A stretch of 64,000 nucleotides of DNA from Candidatus Cohnella colombiensis (GCA_029203125.1 CP119317.1:1798001-1862000); one strand, 5' to 3'; positions 1 to 9,134 are shown, counted from the first letter of the stretch. Notes: a model not told the origin generated them from the letters alone. A program made the numbers and translations.

Positions 1-302
1 CTGCGCATCGCATAATCGGTATAGAACTTCGATGCCGCCATATAAGAAGAGAACTCGAATTCATAGCTGTGAGTCAGCTTATAAACTTCTTCTACGAAAG
101 CTTCTGAATACTTATCATAGACGTCCTCATAATAATCGTTGCTAATCATGAACTTGACTTTTTCGGTATGTGTAACGAATTTAGCACTCTTCGTATGTAT
201 TTCCTTCATCAGCTCGCGAACAGCTTCCTGATCTTGCTCCAATTGAAAAAATCCATCATCACCGTGCTGCATTAATAAATTGTTCAGTTCGATATGCCGC
301 AA
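1..302 (-). CDS. nrdE: Class Ib ribonucleotide reductase large subunit, N-terminal part
   Basis: Partial gene running off the left edge; about 100 N-terminal residues are visible. NrdE reduces ribonucleoside diphosphates to deoxy forms in the cytoplasm, with NrdF and the flavodoxin NrdI. The start RHIELNN and the stretch YEFEFSSYMAASKFYTDYA match the N-terminal region of Bacillus NrdE as I know it. I chose the TTG start at 302 because AGGAGGT lies 8 nt upstream and the reading frame agrees with the family. It overlaps the end of nrdI by 44 nt, so the two are probably translationally coupled. The catalytic residues lie outside the window. Confidence 0.88.
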   Translation of the reverse strand, partial: MRHIELNNLLMQHGDDGFFQLEQDQEAVRELMKEIHTKSAKFVTHTEKVKFMISNDYYEDVYDKYSEAFVEEVYKLTHSYEFEFSSYMAASKFYTDYAMR

Positions 303-648
303 CCAAGCTCACCTCCTGTTGTAAACTTTCTACATCTCTTTGTGTCCCTGATAATTCAAATTTCCCAAGCACAGGAACCGAATAAAGCTCAGAGATTCGA
401 TCTGCACTTTTTGCAAAACCGTCTCCCCAGTTGCGATTTCCACTCGCTACAACGCCCTTAAGACGACTGTGGTTAGCCTTTAAAAACGACATTACTTTAT
501 CAGGCACTTGTCCAAAGCCAGTTGTATAGGTCACTAAAATAAAAGGCTGATCTAATGTCATTTCCGGTGTAATTTGAATTGAAGGCAAGTCTAACTTCTT
601 CACGAAGCGTCTTACGTTACCCGTACGTGAATCATAGGCGATTAACAT
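259..648 (-). CDS. nrdI: NrdI flavodoxin-like protein
   Basis: Small flavodoxin-like protein of about 129 residues that supplies the oxidant for assembling the dimanganese-tyrosyl cofactor of NrdF. The FMN phosphate loop SRTGNVRRF near residues 6 to 14, the TYTTGFGQVP segment and the GVVASGNRNWGDGFAKSAD segment are typical. The open frame extends 40 codons further upstream, but ATG 648 has AAAGGAG 11 nt before it and starts where the family starts (MLIAYDSRTGN). It is first in an nrdI-nrdE operon, read from the promoter near 840 through a leader with a possible terminator. Confidence 0.92.
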   Translation of the reverse strand: MLIAYDSRTGNVRRFVKKLDLPSIQITPEMTLDQPFILVTYTTGFGQVPDKVMSFLKANHSRLKGVVASGNRNWGDGFAKSADRISELYSVPVLGKFELSGTQRDVESLQQEVSLVAAYRTEQFINAAR

Positions 649-681
649 CCCACATATCCACTCCTTTAACGATCTCATTCG

Positions 682-730
682 ACAAAAAAAGACGCGACTA
701 GGTAATCTTAAACCGCTACGTCTATTGTTG
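682..730 (-). terminator. Possible leader terminator upstream of nrdI
   Basis: On the minus strand, AGACGTAGCGGT is followed after a short loop by ACCTAGTCGCGTCT and a run of seven T. The stem is imperfect. It lies between the likely promoter and nrdI, so it could attenuate the operon. No riboswitch class was recognised. Confidence 0.4.
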
Positions 731-826
731 TGTCGGCGCCAATATAGCTGTACAGCACGGACGATCATCTCTTAAACCTTATGAGTTGAATTCGTTGATG
801 CAAACGATATGTAGTTGACATTCTCA

Positions 827-855
827 AATCTAAATCAATATCTAGTGATTGTCAA
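827..855 (-). promoter_or_regulatory. Likely sigma-A promoter for nrdI-nrdE
   Basis: On the minus strand TTGACA is followed by 17 nt and TAGATT. The transcript would have a leader of about 170 nt before nrdI. No clear NrdR box pair was found beside it. The remainder of 769 to 993 holds no gene that I can support. Confidence 0.55.
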
Positions 856-993
856 TAGAGTTTCACCGTTTTCATAAACTTAGGTATAAGGTCATAGCTC
901 GTCTCTTTTCGAGTGGTGCAGCCTACGAATTTATACTTTTCTACCCTCATGCAGTTATTATTTACATCATTAAATAAAGCAATTATTGACTGC

Positions 994-1033
994 AAAAAAA
1001 GCCAAATTTCAGCACTATACTGAGATTTGGCTT
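994..1033 (-). terminator. Rho-independent terminator after the acetyltransferase gene
   Basis: Plus-strand AAGCCAAATTTCAG (999 to 1012) pairs with CTGAGATTTGGCTT (1020 to 1033), with seven A before it. On the minus strand this reads as a stem followed by seven T, just downstream of the gene ending at 1084. Confidence 0.85.
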
Positions 1034-1083
1034 ATACTTATTTCGACTAAATGTGAGAAATCTATACATCGCTTTCTTTACAT

Positions 1084-1629
1084 TTACTGTCCCGCTTCCC
1101 ACTCTGAACGCAATAACCCCATCATAATCACGTCGGCATATTTCCCATTTCTATAATAACGTTGTCGCAATCTGCCCTCTTCTTTGAACCCGCTTTTGAC
1201 ATAACAGTTGTAGGCGCGTTCATTGAAGTCATAAACCTCAAGCTCTAGACGGTTCAAGTTCATCTCCATAAAACTGAACGCTATGAGTACCTTCATCGCT
1301 TCTGTTCCAATGCCTATCCCGAGATGTTGCGACGATCCAATAACAACGCCGATACGTCCAGTACGATTTTTCCAATCAATCAGATCTAGATTCACTTGTC
1401 CCAAGTAATCTTCTGAACCACGTTCTGCGATCACAAACCCTTTGCGATCATTATCGCCCTCAATCATCGCTTCCAAATAACTCTCGGTTGAATCTAGTCC
1501 TTGTGGATATAAGAAGATATCTGAGAGTGTGCTCACGATCGCCGGATCGTTAACCCATTGTCTAATCCACGGCAAATCCTCTCTACGGTATTCCCTCAAT
1601 ATTATTCGTTCTCCATATAGATGTGGCAA
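1084..1629 (-). CDS. GNAT acetyltransferase, RimJ/RimL type
   Basis: A 181-residue GNAT-fold enzyme that would transfer an acetyl group from acetyl-CoA to an amine or an N-terminus; the substrate cannot be told. It opens with GERIILREYRREDLPWIRQWVND, has the acetyl-CoA loop SSQHLGIGIGTEAMK near residue 100, and ends with the family signature LEVYDFNERAYNCYVKSGFKEEGRLRQ. AAGGGGGAG precedes the ATG. It is divergent from the histidine kinase gene and ends at a clear terminator, so it is probably monocistronic. Confidence 0.85.
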   Translation of the reverse strand: MPHLYGERIILREYRREDLPWIRQWVNDPAIVSTLSDIFLYPQGLDSTESYLEAMIEGDNDRKGFVIAERGSEDYLGQVNLDLIDWKNRTGRIGVVIGSSQHLGIGIGTEAMKVLIAFSFMEMNLNRLELEVYDFNERAYNCYVKSGFKEEGRLRQRYYRNGKYADVIMMGLLRSEWEAGQ

Positions 1630-1813
1630 CCTAACTCCCCCTTAAGCTTCTTCATCCTATATTAACATGCCTTGTGGTTTATATTCAGTTTCATGATGAT
1701 GAAGCATGCTTAAGTGAAAATATAGGAGTGCAATTTTACTAAAAAGACTGTTGAATGTCGCTTTCATTCGTTATGATAGAGAGGATTGTAACGTTGTCTG
1801 AGGGGGTATTATT

Positions 1814-4800
1814 ATGCATCGCTCACTGCGCTTCAAGGTCATTATCTTGTTCGTCATCGCCAATATCCTCTCTTTCATAGCATTGAATTTCATTAACTAT
1901 GAGGTTTCCAATAAACAGATTAGCAAACAGCTTAAACAGATTACCCTCAATGAACTAAGAACCGCCTCTTCAAACCTCGGAACTGTACTCTCATTAGAAA
2001 TGAATAAAGCCATTATTTATTCCCATTCTGATAAACTATTATCCGGCACACTTGAACAGAAGCTGATCTATCTACATGAAGAAATTAAGAATAGTTCGAA
2101 TTCATATGTTTATGACGGCATTGCAGAGCTTAATGGACGAGCAATATTGTCTAATGGAAATGTCCTTTGGTTAAATGGCGAAACTGCATTTGTTAAAGCG
2201 ATTAATGGCACTCCCTCTTTTACAAATCCTATTGTTGACGATCAAGGTAATCATATTATTTCTGTAATGGTTCCCCAATTCGATCCTTCCAAGCAAGTTA
2301 GACAAATCTTGATTATTTCGTTGAATGCCAACGAGATTTTTAATAAGCACTTAAAGATGTACAGTGAAGACGGCCAGATGGATTCTATTCTATTACTGGA
2401 TCGGAATATGAATTTACTACATACGACTGCTCAAGCTGCGTTCAATGCGGATGATAACTTGTTGGCTTTAGATCCATCTTTTCAAAACTTAGCAATTCAA
2501 CTAAAGACGACTCAAGAAGGATTCAGTCAAGCAAAAATAAACAACGTGGGGCAACAAATATTTTATGTAAAAGTTCCTGCTTTGGATTGGTACGCTGTAT
2601 ATATAATTCCAGCTAATCAATATAATGCGCCACTGCTGAATTCAATATGGAAAAATATCGGCTTCATCGCGTTAGCACAAATTGTACTGGGTGTTGTGCT
2701 CTTCCTCATAACGCAGGTGATGATTCTCCGCAGACTTAAACGCATTGTTAATGTCACTCAACAAGTGGCGTCAGGAGACTTCTATACCCCTCCATTACCG
2801 ATCCGCAGCATGGATGAAATCGGTTCATTGTCAAGCTCAATTAATCTCATGAGTGAAAAGCTACGTGACCTGTTCGAGCCGTTTGAAACGTTTATTCACC
2901 ATAACCGTTTCGCAATGATCGTTACGAACGCAAGCTACCATATTACATCTTTCAATTCGTTAGCAGAAGAGATGCTCGGTTACAGCGAGAAAGAAGTGAT
3001 CGGACGCAGAGCAATGATGCTTTGGTTCGATCAAGCGCAGCTTGAAGAGCGAGCGCGAGCCTATTCTAAAAAGCTTAAAAAAACAGTATCTGCGGATGAA
3101 GTTGCGATATTCGCTCTTTCACTAGAGGACCTACTGCCTGATTATGAATGGAATTGGGTTACTCGCCCGGGGTCGAAAATACTTGTATCCATCAATCCAA
3201 GCATTATGCGTAACTCTGATGGTTCTATTAAAGGCTACGTCATTATCGCTAGAGATATCAGTGATATTAAGGAAGCTGTTCAATCCAATACACGACTGCT
3301 TGAAATTATGGATCGTGCGCATGATCTCGTTGCGTCATTTGATCTACATGGGCGAATGTTCTATCTGAATCAGGAAGGCTTAACCTTTCTTGGTATCGAG
3401 GAACTTAACGACGTTAATAAACAGCTAGGCTCCTACCTTACCATTCCAAATGCGCTTAAATTTGCCGAAGGTCTAAATGAAGCGCAGCAACATGGGCATT
3501 GGCAAAGCGAGCTCGAATTTGTATCTGTTTCCGGTGCAACAAGGATCACATCAATTACAGTTGTCGCTCATCATACGGATACAGACAATCATCCATACTA
3601 TTCGACCATCGTGCGTGACATCTCTGAACAGAAGGAAATCGAACATCAGCTCATAGCTGCAAAGGAGGAAGCCGATGCAGCCAATGATGCGAAGGGCTCA
3701 TTTCTTGCACGCATGAGTCATGAAATTCGTACGCCACTGAATGGCATTATCGGTTTAACTTATTTGCTTCAGCGCTCTGAGCTAACGGAAATTCAACATG
3801 ATTATTTGAAGCAAATCACAACCTCATCTCAAAATTTACTTCATATCTTGAATGATATCCTTGACTTCTCCAAGCTTGAAGCAGATCAGCTAAAGCTAGC
3901 TGAAGTTCCTTTCTGTCTTGAAGATTCTGTATATCGATTAAGTGGTATATTCTCTGTCCTACTCGGACATAAGCCCATAGACTTCATTATAGAGCTTGAC
4001 CCAACATTGCCACATAACATCCTCGGAGATCCGCTCCGTCTCGAACAAGTGCTGCTCAACCTAAGCAACAACGCAATTAAATATACGAATGAAGGAATCA
4101 TTCATCTGAAAATTTACGAACTGAATCGCACAGATGACCAAATACATCTGCATTTCAGCGTTAAGGACACGGGTATCGGAATTACTCCCGAGCAACAACA
4201 GCAACTGTTCACTCCATTCTTCCAAGCAGACGACAAGCCAAATCGAAGATATGGCGGTACAGGCTTGGGACTCGTTATCTCCCAAACTTTAATAGAAAAG
4301 ATGGGTGGCTATATTCGTTTAGAGAGTATCCATCATGTAGGTAGCACCTTCTCGTTCGAACTCACGTTCAAATTACCAAAGCAGTTAGAGTTGATCAAAA
4401 CAACTGTTATTCCATTTAAAGTGCTTGTCCAAGAAGATCAATTGAGCATCGGGGAGTATTGGCTTACAGCACTCCAATCCATCGGTTGCACACCCGTCGT
4501 CGTACCAAGTTGGCAATCGGCACTTCCTCTACTACAGGAAGGTCATTGGGATGCAATGATCATTGATATGGAAGCTAGTGATATGCATGGAGAAGATACT
4601 TGGTCAGATTGGAAGGAGCAGCTAGATCGATTAAACATTAAAACAATATCTTTAACTACATTGCTCGGACGAGATGCGTTGCAGCATGTTTCACCTTCAC
4701 TAATGCCTGCGGCAGTTATCGTAAAACCAGTTACAATTACGCAGCTTACACAAGTGATGCAACAGGTGAAAGATTTAATTGATTATTACCAAACGCCCCA

Positions 4801-5596
4801 ATTAAAACAGTCGGAACCCCTCCTTAATCAAGCCGATATCAGGAGGATTATGGTCGTAGACGATCAAGAAATCAATCGACTCGTTGCAAAAGATTTGTTA
4901 GAGCAAAAAGGGTTTGAAGTCGCCGTAGCAAAAGGTGGACAGGAAGCTTTACAGCTCATTGAACAAGCGCTTCCTGATTTAGTGTTAATGGACCTGCATA
5001 TGCCCGATATTGACGGTATTGAAACAACAATACAATTACGTAAACATTATAATGCCATAGAGCTCCCCATTGTTGCATTAACAGCTGACGTTACATCAGA
5101 ACGGCAAAAGCAATGTCTTCAAGCGGGTATGAACGATATCATTACGAAGCCGATCCAGCCTGAATTGTTATTTTCTGTGCTGACTCGTCTGCTACGCATT
5201 CCACAATTGCCAAATGGGCCTACAGTTACAGTCGTCGCTGAACAATTACAGGATGTTCCTGGTTTAGTGATCCAGCAAGCCTTAGATCGTTTAGATAACA
5301 AGTCGAAGCTGTACTTGCAGCTACTCCATAAATTTAAGCATCAATATACACACGCTTCTGAACAAATCTCATCATTCATGATTAATGACCAGGTGCAAGA
5401 TGCAACGAGACTCGCACACTCATTGAGCGGAGCTTCCGGACATATAGGTGCAATTCATATCCAACATTATGCTTCAGAGCTTGAACAAGCATTACGATCA
5501 GGTTCGCCTTGGAAACCGCTTCTCACACAATTGAATGAAGCAACTCAAGAAGTCATGTCTAGTATCGATTCGCTAATCGAGCAAAAAAGTTATTAG
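1814..5596 (+). CDS. Hybrid sensor histidine kinase with receiver and HPt domains
   Basis: Membrane phosphorelay kinase of 1260 residues. In order: membrane segment about 8 to 28, extracytoplasmic sensor to about 275, second membrane segment about 279 to 301, HAMP, two PAS-like domains (about 362 to 605), HisKA with MSHEIRTPLNG (phosphorylated His about 636), HATPase with DTGIGI and GGTGLGL, a degenerate receiver (about 868 to 995), an intact receiver with VVDDQE and LMDLHMPD (Asp about 1060), and an HPt domain with AHSLSGASG (His about 1202). The relay is probably His636 to Asp1060 to His1202 to an external regulator. GAGGGGG precedes the ATG. The regulator gene 102 nt downstream is the obvious partner. 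The stimulus is unknown. Confidence 0.9.
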   Translation: MHRSLRFKVIILFVIANILSFIALNFINYEVSNKQISKQLKQITLNELRTASSNLGTVLSLEMNKAIIYSHSDKLLSGTLEQKLIYLHEEIKNSSNSYVYDGIAELNGRAILSNGNVLWLNGETAFVKAINGTPSFTNPIVDDQGNHIISVMVPQFDPSKQVRQILIISLNANEIFNKHLKMYSEDGQMDSILLLDRNMNLLHTTAQAAFNADDNLLALDPSFQNLAIQLKTTQEGFSQAKINNVGQQIFYVKVPALDWYAVYIIPANQYNAPLLNSIWKNIGFIALAQIVLGVVLFLITQVMILRRLKRIVNVTQQVASGDFYTPPLPIRSMDEIGSLSSSINLMSEKLRDLFEPFETFIHHNRFAMIVTNASYHITSFNSLAEEMLGYSEKEVIGRRAMMLWFDQAQLEERARAYSKKLKKTVSADEVAIFALSLEDLLPDYEWNWVTRPGSKILVSINPSIMRNSDGSIKGYVIIARDISDIKEAVQSNTRLLEIMDRAHDLVASFDLHGRMFYLNQEGLTFLGIEELNDVNKQLGSYLTIPNALKFAEGLNEAQQHGHWQSELEFVSVSGATRITSITVVAHHTDTDNHPYYSTIVRDISEQKEIEHQLIAAKEEADAANDAKGSFLARMSHEIRTPLNGIIGLTYLLQRSELTEIQHDYLKQITTSSQNLLHILNDILDFSKLEADQLKLAEVPFCLEDSVYRLSGIFSVLLGHKPIDFIIELDPTLPHNILGDPLRLEQVLLNLSNNAIKYTNEGIIHLKIYELNRTDDQIHLHFSVKDTGIGITPEQQQQLFTPFFQADDKPNRRYGGTGLGLVISQTLIEKMGGYIRLESIHHVGSTFSFELTFKLPKQLELIKTTVIPFKVLVQEDQLSIGEYWLTALQSIGCTPVVVPSWQSALPLLQEGHWDAMIIDMEASDMHGEDTWSDWKEQLDRLNIKTISLTTLLGRDALQHVSPSLMPAAVIVKPVTITQLTQVMQQVKDLIDYYQTPQLKQSEPLLNQADIRRIMVVDDQEINRLVAKDLLEQKGFEVAVAKGGQEALQLIEQALPDLVLMDLHMPDIDGIETTIQLRKHYNAIELPIVALTADVTSERQKQCLQAGMNDIITKPIQPELLFSVLTRLLRIPQLPNGPTVTVVAEQLQDVPGLVIQQALDRLDNKSKLYLQLLHKFKHQYTHASEQISSFMINDQVQDATRLAHSLSGASGHIGAIHIQHYASELEQALRSGSPWKPLLTQLNEATQEVMSSIDSLIEQKSY

Positions 5597-5698
5597 ACGT
5601 ATACGCTGTAAAAATATATAATAGAGCTAGAGTTAATTGTTAGCAAAATATGAGTAATTCTAACATTCAACAATTAATATTGAAGGGTGTGATTTACA

Positions 5699-6406
5699 TT
5701 GACGAGGGTTCTCGTAATCGAGGATGATCCAATCATTGGAGAGATGCTCACACTCTATCTGACAGAAGAACACTTCCATGTCCAGCGAGTAGAAACTGCG
5801 CACGAAGGCAAAAGCGCGCTAGCTACATTCTCCCCAGACATCCTACTATTAGATTTAATGTTACCTGATTCTGAAGGAACAGATCTATGTGATCTTTTTC
5901 GAAAACTAACAGCGATACCCATTATCGTCATTTCAATGAAGTCCGCCGTAACAGATCGAATATTAGCGATTAGCTCTGGTGCAGATGATTATTTGTGCAA
6001 GCCGTTTAGTATGCAAGAGCTTAAAGCTCGAATGAACGCTGTATTACGCCGATCTACACAGCAAATTGTCATGTCCGGTGCCTCCTCGTATGAAGTACAG
6101 ACGAAAATCGAACAAGCTTCATCGGGTATATCGCTAGATCTAGAGCGAAGAACGATTATCCTTAATAACGAACACATTGAAACTACGTTTTCTGAATATG
6201 AAATTATGAAGCTGTTTTTTCAAAACCCTGGACGAGTGTTTACACGCGAAGAGCTCATTAATACGGTTCGTGGCATCGATTCCTTCATTAATGATCGAGC
6301 AATTGACGTCCATGTCACAAATCTTCGTCGTAAAATCGAAAAGAATCCAAAAGAACCCCAATATATTAAAACCGTTTGGGGAGTCGGCTATAAGTTTATG
6401 AAATAA
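5699..6406 (+). CDS. OmpR/PhoB-family response regulator
   Basis: DNA-binding response regulator of 235 residues. The receiver domain carries the acidic pair IEDD (residues 8 to 10), phospho-acceptor Asp52 in LLLDLMLPDSEG, and the conserved Lys in LCKPFS. The C-terminal winged helix (about 140 to 233) ends with the family signature RGIDSFINDRAIDVHVTNLRRKIEKNPKEPQYIKTVWGVGYKF. It starts at TTG with GAAGGG upstream. Position behind the hybrid kinase suggests it is the final acceptor of that relay. Target genes cannot be inferred from the window. Confidence 0.9.
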   Translation: MTRVLVIEDDPIIGEMLTLYLTEEHFHVQRVETAHEGKSALATFSPDILLLDLMLPDSEGTDLCDLFRKLTAIPIIVISMKSAVTDRILAISSGADDYLCKPFSMQELKARMNAVLRRSTQQIVMSGASSYEVQTKIEQASSGISLDLERRTIILNNEHIETTFSEYEIMKLFFQNPGRVFTREELINTVRGIDSFINDRAIDVHVTNLRRKIEKNPKEPQYIKTVWGVGYKFMK

Positions 6407-6426
6407 TGATTATTCTCAGCATACAT

Positions 6427-6464
6427 AAGAGGAGCTGCCCCACTCGATTAGGGCAGCTCCTCTT
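6427..6464. terminator. Bidirectional terminator between the regulator gene and hisC
   Basis: AAGAGGAGCTGCCC (6427 to 6440) pairs perfectly with GGGCAGCTCCTCTT (6451 to 6464), with T-rich sequence on the plus strand and A-rich sequence on the other side. It serves the two converging genes. Confidence 0.9.
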
Positions 6465-6472
6465 TATTAATT

Positions 6473-7534
6473 CTATTTACCGAGTAACGAATGTAGTGCT
6501 GAGATCAATGCTTCCATCTCCTCATCAGTTCCAATACTGATTCGAAGGAATTGATCAATTCTCGGCTTGTTGAAATATCTGACGAGTATCCCCTTCTCCT
6601 TCAATTGCTTGAACAAGTCGGCAGCTAACGCTTGAGGATGTGAAGCGAATACGAAATTCGCTTTCGATTCAATGACATGAAAGCCTAGCTCTCTTAAATG
6701 ATTCACCGACCACTCTCTTGTCGCAATGACTTTCGCAGTCGTCTCTTCAAAGTAAGCCTCATCTTCAAAAGCAGCAATCGCACCTGCTAACGCCAGTCGA
6801 TCTAGCGTATAGGAGTTAAATGAATTTTTAATTCGATTTAAACCCTCTATGAGATCCTCATGACCGTATGCCATACCTACCCTTAACCCTGCGAGTGAAC
6901 GCGACTTCGACAGCGTCTGGACGACAAGCAAGTTAGGGTATTCATTAATGTAAGTAATCGCAGATTGACCGCCAAAATCGATATAAGCTTCATCTACAAC
7001 TACGACTTGATCGCGATTGGCATCCAAGATCGTTCTTAAAGCAGGTAATGTCATATATTCAGCGGTTGGCGCGTTTGGATTTGGAATAACAATGCCGCCA
7101 TTCGGAACACAGTAATGCTCCGCATGGATATTGAAGGCTTCGTCCACAGCAACTGTCTCATAGGTTTGACCATATAACTGCGCATATACCGGGTAGAACG
7201 AATAAGTGATATCAGGAAATAAAATCTTCTGACTTGGATTAAAGAATGCCGGAAACACAAACGCCAATATTTCATCCGATCCGTTCCCAACGAACACTTG
7301 GTTTGACCTTAGACCGTAATATTGTGCTATCGTATCACATAGTTGCTGACAGGTTGGATCTGGATAGAGACGAAGATCATCATTGGCTGCCTGCTTAATC
7401 GCCTCGATTACGCGCGGTGATGGTGGGTAAGGATTTTCATTGGTATTAAGCTTAATATACTTCTGATCTTTCGGTTGCTCTCCGGGTATATACGGCTGTA
7501 AATTCGCGGTTAAGTTGCTCCAATACTTGCTCAT
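6473..7534 (-). CDS. hisC: Histidinol-phosphate aminotransferase
   Basis: PLP-dependent aminotransferase of 353 residues, class I/II fold, which makes histidinol phosphate from imidazole-acetol phosphate in histidine synthesis. Seen: LNTNENPYPPSP near residue 30, the cofactor-contacting VVVVDEAYIDF (Asp181), and the PLP lysine Lys210 in TLSKSRSLAGLRVG. TAGGAGATG precedes the ATG. No other his genes are nearby; a small membrane-protein gene lies upstream on the same strand and may share its transcript. Related enzymes also act on aromatic amino acids, so the symbol rests on overall resemblance. Confidence 0.88.
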   Translation of the reverse strand: MSKYWSNLTANLQPYIPGEQPKDQKYIKLNTNENPYPPSPRVIEAIKQAANDDLRLYPDPTCQQLCDTIAQYYGLRSNQVFVGNGSDEILAFVFPAFFNPSQKILFPDITYSFYPVYAQLYGQTYETVAVDEAFNIHAEHYCVPNGGIVIPNPNAPTAEYMTLPALRTILDANRDQVVVVDEAYIDFGGQSAITYINEYPNLLVVQTLSKSRSLAGLRVGMAYGHEDLIEGLNRIKNSFNSYTLDRLALAGAIAAFEDEAYFEETTAKVIATREWSVNHLRELGFHVIESKANFVFASHPQALAADLFKQLKEKGILVRYFNKPRIDQFLRISIGTDEEMEALISALHSLLGK

Positions 7535-7561
7535 ATGGTGTTACATCTCCTATTGCTGAAT

Positions 7562-7813
7562 TCAAAATGTGAATGCTTGGTATATCACAAATCCGAGAAA
7601 AATACCTACGCACACAATAATTGCCCATCTCACGACTTGCTGTATACGAGTTGGAATGTGTCCCAATTGTTTCGGATTTTGATAACCTTGGATCGTATCA
7701 TAATACTTCATGACATCGTTAAAACCTTCTCGTTCATGGATCGGTTCATTGGGCTCTGGTTGAATGATGTGTAATGTCTGATCTTCATACGGATTGTACT
7801 TGGAATCTGCCAT
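7562..7813 (-). CDS. Small single-span membrane protein, unknown
   Basis: An 83-residue protein with a polar N-terminus rich in Glu, Asp, Pro and Asn, and one C-terminal membrane segment VVRWAIIVCVGIFLGFVIYQ. The positive residues before the segment suggest that the N-terminus stays inside. I chose ATG 7813 because GGAGGAG stands just before it; an in-frame ATG at 7840 lacks this. It is 27 nt upstream of hisC. I recognise no family. Confidence 0.7.
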   Translation of the reverse strand: MADSKYNPYEDQTLHIIQPEPNEPIHEREGFNDVMKYYDTIQGYQNPKQLGHIPTRIQQVVRWAIIVCVGIFLGFVIYQAFTF

Positions 7814-7889
7814 TTGATCTCCTCCCTCATCCCTTTGCACCTATCATACACTGAGATCAACTCATCGTCCATTTTTTTCACATGTAAGT

Positions 7890-7918
7890 TTGACTTATAA
7901 CAAACAAAGTATTATATT
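7890..7918 (+). promoter_or_regulatory. Likely sigma-A promoter for the DUF2087 gene
   Basis: TTGACT, 17 nt, TATATT on the plus strand, 37 nt upstream of the GTG start at 7956. Confidence 0.65.
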
Positions 7919-7955
7919 GTCTGTATATTTATAAACAATTACGAGGAGCGTTTAT

Positions 7956-8714
7956 GTGACAACTAATACTGAACGATTCTGGAATGCAAATTTTGATGAA
8001 CTAAAACTGGGCTATTCAAAGCATGATCATACTTTCACGTGCCTGCTCTGTGGCACTCAGACGGAGCAAGGAGTAATCTATGCTCTCCATGACAACTTCT
8101 ACGATGCTGAAAAATTTATGCGAATTCATATTGAGACTGCACATCAATCTGTATTTGATTACTTGATCAGCTTAGATAAGAAGATGACTGGACTGACTGA
8201 GCATCAGAACAGTCTCCTTCGTCTCTTTTATCAAGGGAAGAATGATGCTCAAATTCAGATGGAGATGGATATCGGCAGCGCTTCGACGATTCGTAATCAC
8301 CGGTTTGTCCTTAAGGAGAAAGAGCGCCAAGCGAAGGTGTTTCTAGCGATGATGGAGCTGCTTAAGGAGAAGGATCAGCATGCACCTGAAATTATCAACT
8401 ATCACCAGACTGCTACGATGATCGACGATCGTTACAATATGACTCAGGATGAAGCCGATAAAGTTTTGAAGAAGTATTTTCCAGATGGACCCGACGGTCC
8501 ATTGCTCAACTTCACAATGAAGGAGAAATATAAGATTGTCATTCTGACACATATTGCGAAGCTGTTCCAACATGGACAACTGTACACAGAGAAAGAAGTT
8601 AATGCTGTACTCAAAAACTTGTTCGACGACTACGTCACTTTACGCAGATATTTGATCGAGTACGGTTTCTTAGATCGTAAAGATGATTGCAGTCAGTATT
8701 GGGTTAAAAATTAA
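7956..8714 (+). CDS. DUF2087-domain putative transcriptional regulator
   Basis: A 252-residue protein. The N-terminal 60 residues hold a zinc-finger-like set, CLLC (C-x2-C) followed by HIETAH. Next is a LuxR-type helix-turn-helix region, LTEHQNSLLRLFYQGKNDAQIQMEMDI, consistent with DNA binding. The C-terminal part, with YFPDGPDGPLLNFTMKEKYKIVILTHIAKLF and VNAVLKNLFDDYVTLRRYLIEYGFLDRKDD, matches DUF2087, as far as I recall the family. The GTG start has GAGGAG 7 nt upstream; the overlapping ATG one base earlier meets a stop at once. It is followed 21 nt later by a GIY-YIG gene, probably the same transcript. The target is unknown. Confidence 0.82.
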   Translation: MTTNTERFWNANFDELKLGYSKHDHTFTCLLCGTQTEQGVIYALHDNFYDAEKFMRIHIETAHQSVFDYLISLDKKMTGLTEHQNSLLRLFYQGKNDAQIQMEMDIGSASTIRNHRFVLKEKERQAKVFLAMMELLKEKDQHAPEIINYHQTATMIDDRYNMTQDEADKVLKKYFPDGPDGPLLNFTMKEKYKIVILTHIAKLFQHGQLYTEKEVNAVLKNLFDDYVTLRRYLIEYGFLDRKDDCSQYWVKN

Positions 8715-8735
8715 AGGCTGGAATAGGGGTAGAAA

Positions 8736-9095
8736 ATGATGAATCGACGTAAAGAGCTTATTGAACAATATAAAGAAATCAAGATCGAAGCGGGTGTGTA
8801 CCAAATCCGCAACTTGGTCAACGGAAAAATTCTAATCGAAAGCTCTTCTAACCTGAAATCGTTGAACGGCAGAAAGATTGAGCTCCAATTGGGCACAAGT
8901 CGTCATCGTACGCTGCAAGCGGATTGGACTGCGCAGGGTGAAGATGCATTCGTGTTCGAGGTGCTAGAGGTGTTAAAGCCGAATGATAATCCGTTCGTCA
9001 GCGTGAAGGATGAATTAAAGGTTTTGCTCGAGCAATGGATCGAAAAGCTACAGCCTTTCGATGAACGCGGTTATAACAGCCCACCCAAAAAGTAG
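8736..9095 (+). CDS. GIY-YIG domain protein
   Basis: A 119-residue protein with a degenerate GIY-YIG nuclease fold: GVYQIRNLVNGKILIESSSNLKSLNGRKIELQLG. The tyrosines of the name motif are partly replaced, so cleavage activity is uncertain. Rough architecture is an N-terminal helix, the GIY-YIG core, and an acidic C-terminal helix with ELKVLLEQWIEKL. It directly follows the DUF2087 regulator and probably shares its transcript. I believe the same pair occurs in other Bacillales, but I cannot check that here. Confidence 0.75.
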   Translation: MMNRRKELIEQYKEIKIEAGVYQIRNLVNGKILIESSSNLKSLNGRKIELQLGTSRHRTLQADWTAQGEDAFVFEVLEVLKPNDNPFVSVKDELKVLLEQWIEKLQPFDERGYNSPPKK

Positions 9096-9104
9096 CGAAA
9101 TCCG

Positions 9105-9134
9105 TTGAGTTTTAAGTGCACATCGGATTATAAT
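9105..9134 (+). promoter_or_regulatory. Likely sigma-A promoter for the ABC-F gene
   Basis: TTGAGT, 18 nt, TATAAT on the plus strand. The leader before ATG 9181 would be only about 40 nt, too short for the long attenuators found before some antibiotic-induced ABC-F genes. Confidence 0.6.

Noticed and set aside
649..768. N-terminal extension of NrdI to 768
   Set aside because: The extra residues are basic and unlike the family, and the ribosome site fits ATG 648.
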